Assembly (NCBI GenBank): GCA_035294325.1
Contig: DATGLE010000268.1
Location: 1 to 54,529, forward strand
DNA from: DATGLE01 sp035294325
Lineage (GTDB): Bacteria > Chloroflexota > Ktedonobacteria > Ktedonobacterales > Ktedonobacteraceae
Reading direction: 5' to 3'
Length of the DNA stretch: 54,529 nt
Part shown: piece by piece, positions 8,733 to 17,691 of the stretch
How the letters are laid out: each line of letters begins with the position of its first letter
Position numbering within the stretch: the stretch's first letter is position 1
Notes under the pieces: generated by a model
Seen by the model: only the letters and a program-made list of their open reading frames with translations
Databases searched by the model: none
Told to the model about the DNA's origin: nothing
Made by a program: the position numbers and the translations under genes

Positions 8733-10136
8733 TCACGCCCCTTTATATTCGTAGTGCGAATCGCGCCGCACACGCTTATCATATTCTTCTCGCTCCGCCT
8801 GCCCTTCCTCTTCCCCATCGCTATCATGCCCCGGCGCCTTCTCCTTGCGCTCCACGCGCACCTGGGTGATGCGCCGTCCACGCGTTGCCAGCACGGTAAA
8901 GGTCAGATCCCCGGCGGTGACGGTATCGCCGGCACTCGGTATCTTATCGAGCTGGGCATAGACAAAGCCGCCAAGCGTCTCATAGCCTTCATCGCCCAGA
9001 TCGGTATCCATAACATCGTTGAAGTCGGCGATGCTGATCTTGGCATCGAAGATATATTCGCCCTCGCTGACGCGCTCGTACAGGTTCTCTTCGCGATCAT
9101 ACTCGTCTTTGATATCGCCAACAATCTCCTCGACCAGATCTTCGATAGTCACAAGACCGGCTACGGAGCCGTATTCGTCGACGACGATCACCATATGGTT
9201 GCGGTTCTGCTTTATCTCGCGCAGCAGATCGTCAAGCTTCTTCGTTTCGGGAACGAAGTACGCCGGGCGCACAAGATCACGAATAGGCAAAGAACTGTGA
9301 CCTTCGCGCAGTTGCTTGAGCATATCCTTGGTATAGAGCACGCCAATGATCTCATCGATGCCGCTATCAGGATCGTAGACGGGGATGCGCGAGAAACCGC
9401 CCTGCATCGCCAGATCAACGGCCTCGCTCACCGTGGCATTGCCGGGCAGCGTGACCATATCGATGCGCGGCACCATCACCTCGCGCACCGTGGTATCGGC
9501 AAAATCAAAGATGCTGCGGATCATCTCCGTCTCCCCTTCTTCGAGCACGCCCTCCTCCTCGCCTACCGTCACCAGCAGGCGTAATTCTTCCTCGGTCACG
9601 AAGGGGCCATGCTTGACCTCTCCCCCCAGCATGCGTACAAAGAGAGTGGTAATGTTCTTGAGTAGCCAGACGATGGGGTTGAGCAGCCAGGCGGCGCCGC
9701 GCACGGGAGCCAGCAGCAGGCGCGCCCAGCGCAGCGGGTTCTGCACGGCAGTAGTTTTGGGGGTGATCTCGCAGAAGATCAAGACCACCAGCGAAATCAC
9801 AATGGTGGAGATCAGTTCGCCCCAGGTTTGCGAGAAGCGCAGCGCCAGCACGGTAGCCATGCTGGAAGCGACGATGACGGCGACACTATTGACGATCAGG
9901 ATGGTTGTGAGAAATTTGTTTGGTTCAGCCAGCAAGCGCTCGATCTGGATCGCGCGCTGATCGCCCTCCTCGGCCAGATTTTTGAGCTTGATGCGACTGA
10001 CGGAGGTCAGCGCCGTTTCGGCAGCGGAGGCCATGCCACACAGGATCAGAGCTACGATCAATATAACGAGTTGCAGCCAGGCTTCTCCATCAAATTGCGG
10101 AAGTGAGGCTATACTGGCTAAGTCGGGGCCGTCCAT
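8733..10136 (-). CDS. CNNM/CorC-HlyC family membrane protein (DUF21, CBS pair, CorC domain)
   Basis: 467 residues. The N-terminal DUF21/CNNM membrane domain (about 15-200) has several hydrophobic segments and the typical GMASAAETALTSVSRIKLK. A CBS pair follows (about 215-340, with VMVPRIDMVTL and FSRIPVYDPDSG). A CorC/HlyC domain (about 355-440, with DFNDVMDTDL and TLGGFVY) precedes a charged cytoplasmic tail. Members are linked to Mg2+/Co2+ homeostasis, and recent work supports Na+-coupled Mg2+ export for CNNM relatives. The name hemolysin is historical. It sits between glmU and mvaB with very short gaps. A CorA transporter is encoded nearby. Confidence 0.92.
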   Translation of the reverse strand: MDGPDLASIASLPQFDGEAWLQLVILIVALILCGMASAAETALTSVSRIKLKNLAEEGDQRAIQIERLLAEPNKFLTTILIVNSVAVIVASSMATVLALRFSQTWGELISTIVISLVVLIFCEITPKTTAVQNPLRWARLLLAPVRGAAWLLNPIVWLLKNITTLFVRMLGGEVKHGPFVTEEELRLLVTVGEEEGVLEEGETEMIRSIFDFADTTVREVMVPRIDMVTLPGNATVSEAVDLAMQGGFSRIPVYDPDSGIDEIIGVLYTKDMLKQLREGHSSLPIRDLVRPAYFVPETKKLDDLLREIKQNRNHMVIVVDEYGSVAGLVTIEDLVEEIVGDIKDEYDREENLYERVSEGEYIFDAKISIADFNDVMDTDLGDEGYETLGGFVYAQLDKIPSAGDTVTAGDLTFTVLATRGRRITQVRVERKEKAPGHDSDGEEEGQAEREEYDKRVRRDSHYEYKGA

Positions 10137-10144
10137 GATAAAAT

Positions 10145-11575
10145 TTACTCCTTTTTGCCGCCCTCTGTTGTAGAGCCGTCTACGGGTTGCAACATACGCA
10201 GCACGCGCGCAGGAACACCAACGACCAGCGCGCCGGGGGGCACATCTCTGTTGACGACGGCACCCGCGCCAGTATAGGCATGATCGCCGACGGTGACAGG
10301 CGCGACGAGGATTGTATCACAGCCAACAAAGGCGCCCGCGCCGATAATGGTGCGATGCTTCTCCTTGCCATCATAGTTCGAGGTAATGGTTCCTGCCGCA
10401 ATATTGACATGCTCGCCCACAGTAGCATCGCCGAGATAGCTAAAGTGGCCCATTTGTGTCCCGGCGCCTACATACGAGTTTTTGATTTCTCCAAAGTTTC
10501 CCATATGTACACCACGCGCCAGGTGCGCACCCGGACGACAATGGCTGAATGGTCCCATGCTCACATCGTCCTCAAACAGCGCCCCTTCCACAACGGAGTT
10601 GCGCACGGTGCAGCGATCACCGATGATGGAATGGTCAATAGTCGTGTCCGGCCCGATGCGGCATGATGCGCCAATTACGGTCCTGCCTGTGAGCAGTGTG
10701 CCGGGGAGAATTACTGTGTCAGGGCCGATTTCAACCTCATCGTCGATATAGGTGGCAGCGGGATCAACGATGGTTACGCCGGCGTACATATGACGCTCCA
10801 GGATGCGGCGGCGCAGCAACTGTTCGGCGGCGGCCAGTTGCACCCTGTCGTTGATGCCGACGGTTTCATCGAACGTGCCGGTAACGGTGGCGATAACGCG
10901 GCCCTGAGAACTGGCGATGCCAACCAGATCGGTCAGATAATACTCGCCGGAAGCATTGCGCGGCAAAGCCTGCAACGCCGGCCAGAGCCACGCACGATCA
11001 AAGCAGTATACCCCGGAATTGACTTCCTGAATGCGCTTCTGCTCCTCGCTCGCTCGCTTCACCTCAACGATCTCGCGCACGCGCCCGGCGCTATCACGCA
11101 CCACGCGCCCGAAATCATTCGGCTGCTCATTATACGCGGTCAGAAACGTAACGGTTGCGCGGCGTGTAATATGCTCTACGAGCAGGTTCGCCAGGACCTC
11201 GCTTCTGACAAGCGGGGTATCGCCATAGCAGACCAGAACGATATCCGGCTCGGGATCGAGCGCATCCACAACGGGCCGCGCGGAGAGTACCGCATGGCCC
11301 GTGCCCAGCTGCTCCTGCTGCCAGGCATAGAGACAGCGTTCGCCAAAGACCGATTGTATCTGTGTGGTCGCGGGACCATACACGACGATGGGGCGATAGG
11401 TAGACACAGCGGTTCGCAAGGACAGGAGGGAAGGTGTTGAAGGAATAGCTTCGATAGCCTTCAGTACGTGGGTCAGCAGAGGTGATCCTACCAGCGGGTG
11501 GAGCACCTTTGGCAATGTTGAACGCATCCGTGTGCCCTTGCCTGCCGCAAGGACGACGGTAGCATATATGTTCAT
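10145..11575 (-). CDS. glmU: Bifunctional UDP-N-acetylglucosamine pyrophosphorylase / glucosamine-1-phosphate N-acetyltransferase
   Basis: 476 residues. The N-terminal uridylyltransferase domain (about 1-240) has VVLAAGKGTRMRSTLPKVLH, GTGHAV and CYGDTPL. The C-terminal left-handed beta-helix (about 255-460) has hexapeptide repeats and the acetyl-CoA-site segment GTITSNYDGKEKHRT, where TSNYDG is typical of GlmU. It makes UDP-GlcNAc for peptidoglycan. It is the first gene of a minus-strand run with the CNNM-type gene eight bases on, followed by mvaB. Its Shine-Dalgarno is weak (GAAAAAG). Length and architecture are normal. Confidence 0.96.
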   Translation of the reverse strand: MNIYATVVLAAGKGTRMRSTLPKVLHPLVGSPLLTHVLKAIEAIPSTPSLLSLRTAVSTYRPIVVYGPATTQIQSVFGERCLYAWQQEQLGTGHAVLSARPVVDALDPEPDIVLVCYGDTPLVRSEVLANLLVEHITRRATVTFLTAYNEQPNDFGRVVRDSAGRVREIVEVKRASEEQKRIQEVNSGVYCFDRAWLWPALQALPRNASGEYYLTDLVGIASSQGRVIATVTGTFDETVGINDRVQLAAAEQLLRRRILERHMYAGVTIVDPAATYIDDEVEIGPDTVILPGTLLTGRTVIGASCRIGPDTTIDHSIIGDRCTVRNSVVEGALFEDDVSMGPFSHCRPGAHLARGVHMGNFGEIKNSYVGAGTQMGHFSYLGDATVGEHVNIAAGTITSNYDGKEKHRTIIGAGAFVGCDTILVAPVTVGDHAYTGAGAVVNRDVPPGALVVGVPARVLRMLQPVDGSTTEGGKKE

Positions 11576-11629
11576 AGCAACTTTTTCATAACTTGATTAA
11601 CAACTACCCCACATCACAGCACAAAAAGG

Positions 11630-11702
11630 CTGGGGCGGCTGGATTCGAACCAGCGAAATGCCAGATCCAAAGTCTGGTGCCTTACCACTTGGCGACGCCC
11701 CA
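11630..11702 (-). tRNA. tRNA-Gln (anticodon TTG)
   Basis: On the minus strand the 73-base cloverleaf starts TGGGGCG, pairing with CGCCCCA and leaving discriminator G. The D-arm is GCCAAGTGGTAAGGC. The anticodon arm is CCAGA / CTTTGGA / TCTGG, giving anticodon TTG. The T-arm is CTGG-TTCGAATC-CCAG in form. CCA is not encoded. A T-run follows the 3' end (11623-11627 on the complement). Confidence 0.95.
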
Positions 11703-11717
11703 CTATCGGCCACAGAA

Positions 11718-11751
11718 CTGCTGACACGCAGCGATTATATCATGTCAGCAG
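11718..11751. promoter_or_regulatory. Nine-base inverted repeat straddling the tRNA-Gln promoter
   Basis: CTGCTGACA (11718-11726) and TGTCAGCAG (11743-11751) are perfect inverted copies 16 bases apart, and they enclose the -10 box of the tRNA promoter. This is operator-like geometry, but no binding protein is recognised and it could instead form a hairpin. Confidence 0.4.
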
Positions 11752-11762
11752 TCTGTTAGCAA
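11734..11762 (-). promoter_or_regulatory. Promoter of tRNA-Gln
   Basis: On the minus strand, TTGCTA (complement of 11757-11762), a 17-base spacer and a perfect TATAAT (complement of 11734-11739) lie just upstream of the tRNA 5' end at 11702. Confidence 0.75.
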
Positions 11763-11782
11763 GATGTTGATGATCTTTTTAA

Positions 11783-11944
11783 GGGTGTGTCTGATCGCTG
11801 GCACCCTTATGGGCGAGCGCCTGCGGCGCCCGCTGAAAGGAGTTTGTTGCAGGGCAAAATGTGCGCAGCGCATTTTGTCCTGCAACAAACTCCTTTCCTG
11901 GCGCGACTCCGCCGCGCGACTGGACGGATTAGTTACCCACACCC
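11783..11944. repeat. R1-a: three-hairpin repeat element
   Basis: The element runs from GGGTGTG (11783) to the inverted CACACCC (11938-11944). It contains a small hairpin with apex GCGCCTGCGGCGC (11813-11834), a long central hairpin (11835-11897) and a third GC hairpin (about 11900-11920). The central arms are near-perfect over about 30 bases with a GCGCAGCGC tip. The start GTGTGTCTGAT is shared with the end of R1-f. It fills most of the 357 bases between tRNA-Gln and the carboxylase gene. I see no gene in this gap. Confidence 0.7.
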
Positions 11945-12059
11945 GCGAAAGGGATTGTCAACAGGACTCCTGCGGTGCTATGCTCATTGATAAGAAGCAA
12001 CGAAGCGCAACAGCCGGGCGCTGTGTCTTCCCGATCACTGCTGAGAGGATCATAGATCG

Positions 12060-13667
12060 ATGGCCCTTATTGAAACGCACATAGATCGCAACAGTCCCGA
12101 ATTTCAAGAAAATACCCGCTATTTCGAGCAACTGCTCGCACAGCTTGACCAGCGCTTGCAACGGGTGCGCGAGGGAGGCGGCGCGGAAGCGGTTGCCAGG
12201 CACCGCAAACGCAACAAGCTGCTGGCGCGCGAACGCATCGAACTGCTCTGCGATCCCGATACGCCCTTCCTGGAACTCAGTCCCCTGGCCGCCTGGGATA
12301 TGTACGATAACGATGCGCCCTCCGCCGGCATCGTCACCGGCATTGGCGTGGTCGAAGGCCAGGAATGCATGATCGTCGCCAACGACGCCACCGTGAAGGG
12401 CGGCACCTACTATCCTATGACGGTTAAGAAGCACCTGCGCGCCCAGGAGATCGCCGAACAGAACCACCTGCCATGCATCTACCTCGTCGATTCCGGGGGC
12501 GCCTTCCTGCCACTCCAGGCCGATGTCTTTCCAGACCGCGATCACTTCGGGCGCATCTTCTACAACCAGGCCCGCATGTCGAGCCAGCGCATTCCGCAGA
12601 TTGCCGTGGTGATGGGATCATGCACAGCAGGCGGGGCCTACGTTCCAGCGATGAGCGACGAGACGGTGATTGTGCGCGGCAACGGCACAATCTTCCTGGG
12701 TGGTCCTCCGCTGGTCAAGGCCGCTACCGGCGAGGAGGTCAGCGCGGAAGATCTGGGCGGCGCCGACGTGCACTGCCGCATTTCCGGCGTCACCGATCAC
12801 TACGCCATGAACGATCAGCACGCCCTCGCCATCTGCCGCAGCATCGTCTCCAATCTCAACCGGCGCAAGTACATTCCCTGGGATATTCGCCCGCCGCAGC
12901 CGCCGCGCTACGATCCGCGCGAACTCTACGGCATCGTCCCCAGCGATAGCCGCAAAAGCTACGATGTGCACGAGGTGATCGCGCGGCTCGTCGATGGCAG
13001 CGACTTCCACGAGTTCAAGGCGCTCTACGGCACAACGCTGGTTTGCGGCTTCGCGCACCTCATGGGTTATCCCGTCGGCATCATCGCCAACAACGGCATC
13101 CTCTTCTCCGAAAGCGCGCTCAAGGCCACGCATTTCATCGAACTCTGCGCCCAGCGCCAGACGCCGCTGATCTTTTTACAGAATATTACCGGTTTTATGG
13201 TCGGACGCCAGTACGAGAACGGCGGCATTGCCAAAGACGGAGCGAAGATGGTGATGGCGGTGGCTAACGCGCCGGTGCCGCGCTTCACGGTGATTATCGG
13301 CGGCTCGTTCGGCGCAGGCAACTACGGTATGTGCGGGCGCGCCTACTCCCCGCGCCAGCTCTGGATGTGGCCCAACGCGCGCATCTCGGTGATGGGCGGC
13401 CAGCAGGCGGCAACGGTGCTGCTGACCATCCGCCAGGAGAATCTCGCGGCGCGCGGTAAAGCCATGACGCCTGAAGAGGAGGCCGCCTTTATGCAGCCCA
13501 TTCTCGATAAATATGAGGAGGAGGGCAATCCGTATTACAGCACAGCGCGCCTCTGGGATGACGGCATCATCGATCCCTGCGACACGCGCACGGTGCTGGG
13601 ACTGGGCATCGCCGCATCTCTCAATGCTCCTATGCCCGATACGCCTTTCGGCGTGTTTAGAATGTAA
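12060..13667 (+). CDS. Acyl-CoA carboxylase carboxyltransferase subunit, probably methylcrotonyl-CoA carboxylase beta
   Basis: 535 residues of a biotin-dependent carboxyltransferase with both crotonase-fold halves. The N half has DSGGAFLPLQADVFPD and GSCTAGGAYVPAMSDE. The C half has GFMVGRQYENGGIAKDGAKM and GGSFGAGNYGMCGRAY. LQADVFPD, FGRIFYNQA and GIIANNGILFSESA are characteristic of 3-methylcrotonyl-CoA carboxylase rather than propionyl- or acetyl-CoA carboxylase. It transfers CO2 from carboxybiotin to methylcrotonyl-CoA. The biotin-bearing partner is at 15646, after corA and the hydratase. The start has GAGAGG upstream. Substrate is inferred from motifs and from the adjoining hydratase and HMG-CoA lyase. 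Confidence 0.92.
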   Translation: MALIETHIDRNSPEFQENTRYFEQLLAQLDQRLQRVREGGGAEAVARHRKRNKLLARERIELLCDPDTPFLELSPLAAWDMYDNDAPSAGIVTGIGVVEGQECMIVANDATVKGGTYYPMTVKKHLRAQEIAEQNHLPCIYLVDSGGAFLPLQADVFPDRDHFGRIFYNQARMSSQRIPQIAVVMGSCTAGGAYVPAMSDETVIVRGNGTIFLGGPPLVKAATGEEVSAEDLGGADVHCRISGVTDHYAMNDQHALAICRSIVSNLNRRKYIPWDIRPPQPPRYDPRELYGIVPSDSRKSYDVHEVIARLVDGSDFHEFKALYGTTLVCGFAHLMGYPVGIIANNGILFSESALKATHFIELCAQRQTPLIFLQNITGFMVGRQYENGGIAKDGAKMVMAVANAPVPRFTVIIGGSFGAGNYGMCGRAYSPRQLWMWPNARISVMGGQQAATVLLTIRQENLAARGKAMTPEEEAAFMQPILDKYEEEGNPYYSTARLWDDGIIDPCDTRTVLGLGIAASLNAPMPDTPFGVFRM

Positions 13668-13806
13668 GCATCAAGAGCATACTCGTCAGGTTGGTGTCTG
13701 CTTCTCAGCGCCCCGGCACTCTTGTCGGGCAGTCGCGCGATTGAGCCACGGGCGCGAGCAGGCGAGGACATACTAATAAGAGGTGGGTGGTCTGAAAGGA
13801 GCCGCA

Positions 13807-14784
13807 ATGCTGAAAGCAATTCATTGCAACATGCGCGAGCATGTCTTTAGCCGTGCCACAGGCATAGAGCAGGTACAGCAATTCAAAGACGATCCCGATT
13901 CTATCTTCTGGCTCGACATGGATAACCCGACGGAACTGGAGCTGTCCGCTATCAGCGACACGTTTCACCTGCACCCGCTGGCAGTTGAAGATGCCACGAT
14001 GGAGCACCAGCGGCCAAAGGTGGAAGACTACGAGCAATTCTACTTTGTGGTCTTCTACTCCGTGAAACTCGATAGCACCTCGCACGAACTGTATATCAGC
14101 GAGGTAGATATGTTCCTCGGGAAAAACTACCTGATTACTGTCCACTACAAACCGCTGCCCGATCTGGAGGAAGCGGAACATCGCTGGATGCGCAATGTGA
14201 AGCGGCTCGAATGGGGCATCGGCGTTCTGCTCTATTCATTGCTCGACACGATTGTGGACCAGTATTTCCCCGTTGTCGATGCCCTGGTCGATGAGGCGGA
14301 GACGCTTGAAGATCGTATGTTCGCCGGGACTGTACGGCGCAGTGCCATCACCTCCGATCTACTCGAACTTAAAAAGCGCTTCCTGGCGCTGCGCCGCGTG
14401 GTAACTCCTGAGCGCGATGTGCTCAACGTCCTGACCAATCGCGATAACCCGATGTTTGACGAACATGTTGTGGTATATTTCCGCGATGTCTACGACCACA
14501 TCACGCGACTCGCCGACACGTTAGATCTCTACCGCGACCAGCTCAGCACGGTGATGGACGCCAACCTGTCAATTGTCTCTAACGAACTGAACGCCGTCAT
14601 GCGCACCCTGACCGTCGCTTCGATTATCCTGATGGTCGATTCGCTCATCGCCGGGATTTATGGCATGAATTTTGTCAATATACCCGAGTTACACCTGCAA
14701 TACGGCTACTATGGCGCATTGCTACTGATGCTGATACTCGCGATCTTACTTATCTTCCTTTTCAGGCGCCTGCGCTGGCTCTAA
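13807..14784 (+). CDS. CorA-family Mg2+/Co2+ transporter
   Basis: 325 residues. The N-terminal cytoplasmic funnel domain (FWLDMDNPTELELSAI, HPLAVEDATMEHQRPKVEDY) is followed by long helices and two C-terminal membrane helices (about residues 265-320). The family's signature pore motif is present as YGMNF near residue 285. The ATG at 13807, with AAGGAG six bases upstream, is preferred to the in-frame ATG at 13783. The gene lies inside the leucine-catabolic gene run without an obvious functional link. CorA channels pass Mg2+ passively and are gated by cytoplasmic Mg2+. The exact ion cannot be set from sequence. Confidence 0.92.
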   Translation: MLKAIHCNMREHVFSRATGIEQVQQFKDDPDSIFWLDMDNPTELELSAISDTFHLHPLAVEDATMEHQRPKVEDYEQFYFVVFYSVKLDSTSHELYISEVDMFLGKNYLITVHYKPLPDLEEAEHRWMRNVKRLEWGIGVLLYSLLDTIVDQYFPVVDALVDEAETLEDRMFAGTVRRSAITSDLLELKKRFLALRRVVTPERDVLNVLTNRDNPMFDEHVVVYFRDVYDHITRLADTLDLYRDQLSTVMDANLSIVSNELNAVMRTLTVASIILMVDSLIAGIYGMNFVNIPELHLQYGYYGALLLMLILAILLIFLFRRLRWL

Positions 14785-14824
14785 AAATGTACAATAGTGA
14801 GCGAAGAATATACGAGGAGGAGCT

Positions 14825-15619
14825 ATGGCAACATTTACACATATCACCGTTGAATATAGCTTTCAGGACCGTATCGCTACAGTTACCCTGCGTCGCCCGC
14901 AGGTCCATAATGCCTTCAATGCCGTGGTCCTGCAAGACCTGATGACGGCATTCACCGAACTTGGTGCCGATGAGCGGCTGCATGCCATTGTGCTCACCGG
15001 GGAGGGGCCTTCTTTCAGCGCGGGCGCCGACATCAACGCGATGAAGGAGGCAATCACCTTCACCGAGGAGCAAAACCTGGAGGATGCGCTGCGCCTGGCC
15101 GACCTGCTCGATACGATCAACAACTGTCCCTGCCCGGTAGTGGCACGCGTCAATGGAACGGCGATGGGCGGCGGCGTGGGATTGATCGCTGTGTGCGATA
15201 TCGCTATCGCCGCCGAGAGCGCGCGTTTTGCCTTCAGCGAGGTCAAGCTTGGTATCGCGCCCGCCGTGATCTCGCCCTACGTTGTACGCAAGATCGGCGA
15301 GACGAACGCGCGGGCGCTGTTTGTCACCGGCGAGCGTTTCAGCGCCGCCCGCGCACATACACTCGGCCTCGTGCATGCCGTTGTGCCACCGGAGCAGCTT
15401 GATGACGCTGTGCAGAACGCGCTCAACGAGTTGCTGACCAGCGCGCCCCAGGCGATGCGTGCCTGTAAAAAGCTGGCGCTGAGCGTTGGCGGCATGAATC
15501 ACGACGAGGCGCGCCGCTATACCGCCCGGACGATTGCCAGCTTGCGCACCGGCACAGAGGGCCAGGAGGGGTTGCAGGCATTCCTGGAGAAGCGCAAGCC
15601 CGCGTGGATACATTCATAA
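14825..15619 (+). CDS. Enoyl-CoA hydratase/isomerase, probably methylglutaconyl-CoA hydratase
   Basis: 264 residues of the crotonase family. TLRRPQVHNAFNAV, the oxyanion-hole segment GPSFSAGADINAMKE, and RVNGTAMGGGVGLIAVCDIAIA are canonical. The active-site pair of classic hydratases is not fully conserved: FAFSEVKLGIAPA carries one Glu, as in methylglutaconyl-CoA hydratases. It has a strong GAGGAGG five bases before the ATG. It lies directly upstream of the biotin-bearing carboxylase subunit and downstream of the carboxyltransferase subunit. That places it at the methylglutaconyl-CoA to HMG-CoA step of leucine degradation; the substrate is inferred from this context. Confidence 0.9.
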   Translation: MATFTHITVEYSFQDRIATVTLRRPQVHNAFNAVVLQDLMTAFTELGADERLHAIVLTGEGPSFSAGADINAMKEAITFTEEQNLEDALRLADLLDTINNCPCPVVARVNGTAMGGGVGLIAVCDIAIAAESARFAFSEVKLGIAPAVISPYVVRKIGETNARALFVTGERFSAARAHTLGLVHAVVPPEQLDDAVQNALNELLTSAPQAMRACKKLALSVGGMNHDEARRYTARTIASLRTGTEGQEGLQAFLEKRKPAWIHS

Positions 15620-15645
15620 AAATACGAGTGATGGTAGAGGCCGCT

Positions 15646-17670
15646 ATGTTCAAGAAAATTCTCATCGCCAACCGGGGCGAAATCGCCGTCCGCATCATGG
15701 CAACGTGCCATGAGATGGATATTCGCAGCGTCGCCGTCTACTCGGAGGCTGATCGCAGCGCCCGCCATGTGCGCGAGGCCAGCGAGGCATACTGCATTGG
15801 TCCGGCGCCAGCCACGCAGAGCTACCTGCGCATCGATACCATCATCGACGTTGCGCGGCGCTGCGGCGCGGAAGCAATTCATCCCGGCTACGGTTTCCTT
15901 TCGGAAAATGCCGCCTTTGCCGAGGCATGCGAGCAGGCCGGAATCGTTTTTATCGGCCCGCCTCCGGCTGCGATGCGCCTGATGGGGTCCAAAATCGCCG
16001 CCAAGCGGCTCGCGCAATCGGTTGGCGCGCCGACTGTTCCCGGCTACAACGGCGAGAGCCAGGACGACGCCGTTTTGCTGCGGGAGGCGGAGCGCATCGG
16101 CTTTCCCCTGCTCATCAAAGCATCGGCGGGCGGAGGCGGCAAGGGTATGCGCACGGTTAACGCAGCCAGCGAATTTCTGGAGCAACTGGCCGGCGCGAGA
16201 CGCGAGGCGCGCGCCGCCTTCGGCGATGAGACCGTCTTTCTCGAACGGCTTATTGAACGTCCACGTCATGTCGAGATCCAGGTCCTCGGAGACCGCTACG
16301 GCCACCTCATCCACCTGGGTGAGCGCGAGTGCTCTATCCAGCGTCGCCACCAGAAGATCGTCGAGGAGAGTCCTTCTATAGCCCTGTCGCCGGAACTGCG
16401 CGCCGAGATGGGCGACGCAGCGGTGCGCATCGCCAGGGCGGCCGGTTATGTGAACGCGGGAACAATGGAGTTCATGCTCGATAGCGACAAACGCTTCTAC
16501 TTTCTTGAGATGAATACGCGCCTCCAGGTCGAGCACCCGGTCACCGAAGGCGTGACGGGACTGGATCTCGTCAGGCATCAATTGCTGATCGCCGCCGGCG
16601 AGCCGCTGGAGATCGCTCAGGAGCAGGTGAGCCAGCGCGGCCATGCTATCGAGGTGCGCATCTATGCGGAAGATCCGCAGCAGAACTTTCTGCCCTCAAC
16701 AGGCACGGTCAGCCATTTCGTGCCGCCACAGGGACCAGGCATCCGCGTCGATAGCGGCATCGAAAGCGGCGACGAGATCTCGCAATTCTACGACCCGATG
16801 ATCGCCAAACTCATCGTCTACGGCGAAGACCGCGCCGCTGCGATTAGCCGCCTGCGCAACGCCCTCGCACACTGTGCGATCCTCGGCGTTACCACCAATG
16901 TGCCACTGCTGCACGCCATCAGCCTGCACCCGGCCTTCCAGCAGGGCCTGACCTATACCAGTTTCCTCGATGACTACGGCCTGCTGGCTCCTCCCGCCTG
17001 GCGCGATCTGCCCGTTGAAGTATTGCAGGCAGCCGCGCTCTACGAAATGCAGTGCACTATGGAAAGTCAGGCCACGACGCAAGCGCGCCCATCGACGCCT
17101 GGAGCGCCGGCTGCGAATCCCTGGCTATGGCTCGGACCGTGGCGCATGGCCGGGGAGATGCGCACGACTTCGTACCGCTACCAGGATCAGGATTACAGAA
17201 TCGCGCTCAAACCCGTCGCAGAGGTTACAAACACATGGCGGGTACAGATCGATGGTCAGCCAACCGAGCATATTACCTGCCTCCCCGGTAACGATGGGCT
17301 GCTCCTGCTCAAACGCGGCCCGCTCCAGGCCCAGGCATATGTGCAGGGACAGCGGGACGAGATCGAGGTTGCTTTTGAAGGGCGCAGCTATCGCTTGCAG
17401 CGGCGCCGGCCCCCTGATATCAAGCTGGCCTCGCTGGAAGGCGGGGCCGGGCACGCTCAGAAAGCGCTCACGGCGCCGATGTCCGGCACCATCGTCAAGG
17501 TGCAGGTGCATGATGGCGAGCCGGTGCAGGAGCATCAGACGCTTCTCGTCCTCAGCGCGATGAAGATGGAGCATTCCATTACCGCTCCCTTTACTGGCAA
17601 AGTGCGGCATGTGCATTACGATGAAGGTTCGGTTGTGGCGGGCGGGGCCATTCTGGTAGAGATGGAATAA
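15646..17670 (+). CDS. Acyl-CoA carboxylase biotin carboxylase/BCCP subunit, probably methylcrotonyl-CoA carboxylase alpha
   Basis: 674 residues from the ATG at 15646, which opens with the standard MFKKILIANRGEIAVR. An upstream in-frame ATG at 15604 would overlap the hydratase. The biotin carboxylase domain (about 1-450) has the ATP-grasp GGGGKGMR, the GERECSIQRRHQKIVEE segment, and EMNTRLQVEHPVTE. A linker of about 120 residues and a C-terminal biotinyl domain follow, with LSAMKMEHS carrying the biotinylated Lys. It carboxylates its biotin using ATP and bicarbonate and passes CO2 to the beta subunit at 12060. It is cotranscribed with the hydratase, 26 bases apart. Confidence 0.94.
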   Translation: MFKKILIANRGEIAVRIMATCHEMDIRSVAVYSEADRSARHVREASEAYCIGPAPATQSYLRIDTIIDVARRCGAEAIHPGYGFLSENAAFAEACEQAGIVFIGPPPAAMRLMGSKIAAKRLAQSVGAPTVPGYNGESQDDAVLLREAERIGFPLLIKASAGGGGKGMRTVNAASEFLEQLAGARREARAAFGDETVFLERLIERPRHVEIQVLGDRYGHLIHLGERECSIQRRHQKIVEESPSIALSPELRAEMGDAAVRIARAAGYVNAGTMEFMLDSDKRFYFLEMNTRLQVEHPVTEGVTGLDLVRHQLLIAAGEPLEIAQEQVSQRGHAIEVRIYAEDPQQNFLPSTGTVSHFVPPQGPGIRVDSGIESGDEISQFYDPMIAKLIVYGEDRAAAISRLRNALAHCAILGVTTNVPLLHAISLHPAFQQGLTYTSFLDDYGLLAPPAWRDLPVEVLQAAALYEMQCTMESQATTQARPSTPGAPAANPWLWLGPWRMAGEMRTTSYRYQDQDYRIALKPVAEVTNTWRVQIDGQPTEHITCLPGNDGLLLLKRGPLQAQAYVQGQRDEIEVAFEGRSYRLQRRRPPDIKLASLEGGAGHAQKALTAPMSGTIVKVQVHDGEPVQEHQTLLVLSAMKMEHSITAPFTGKVRHVHYDEGSVVAGGAILVEME

Positions 17671-17691
17671 TGGAAGTGCAATTATGCATCT

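Noticed and set aside
11630..11944. tRNA-Gln as an integration site for a genomic island
   Set aside because: No integrase and no direct copy of the tRNA 3' end nearby; the adjacent repeat is R1-a and the following genes are ordinary catabolic genes.
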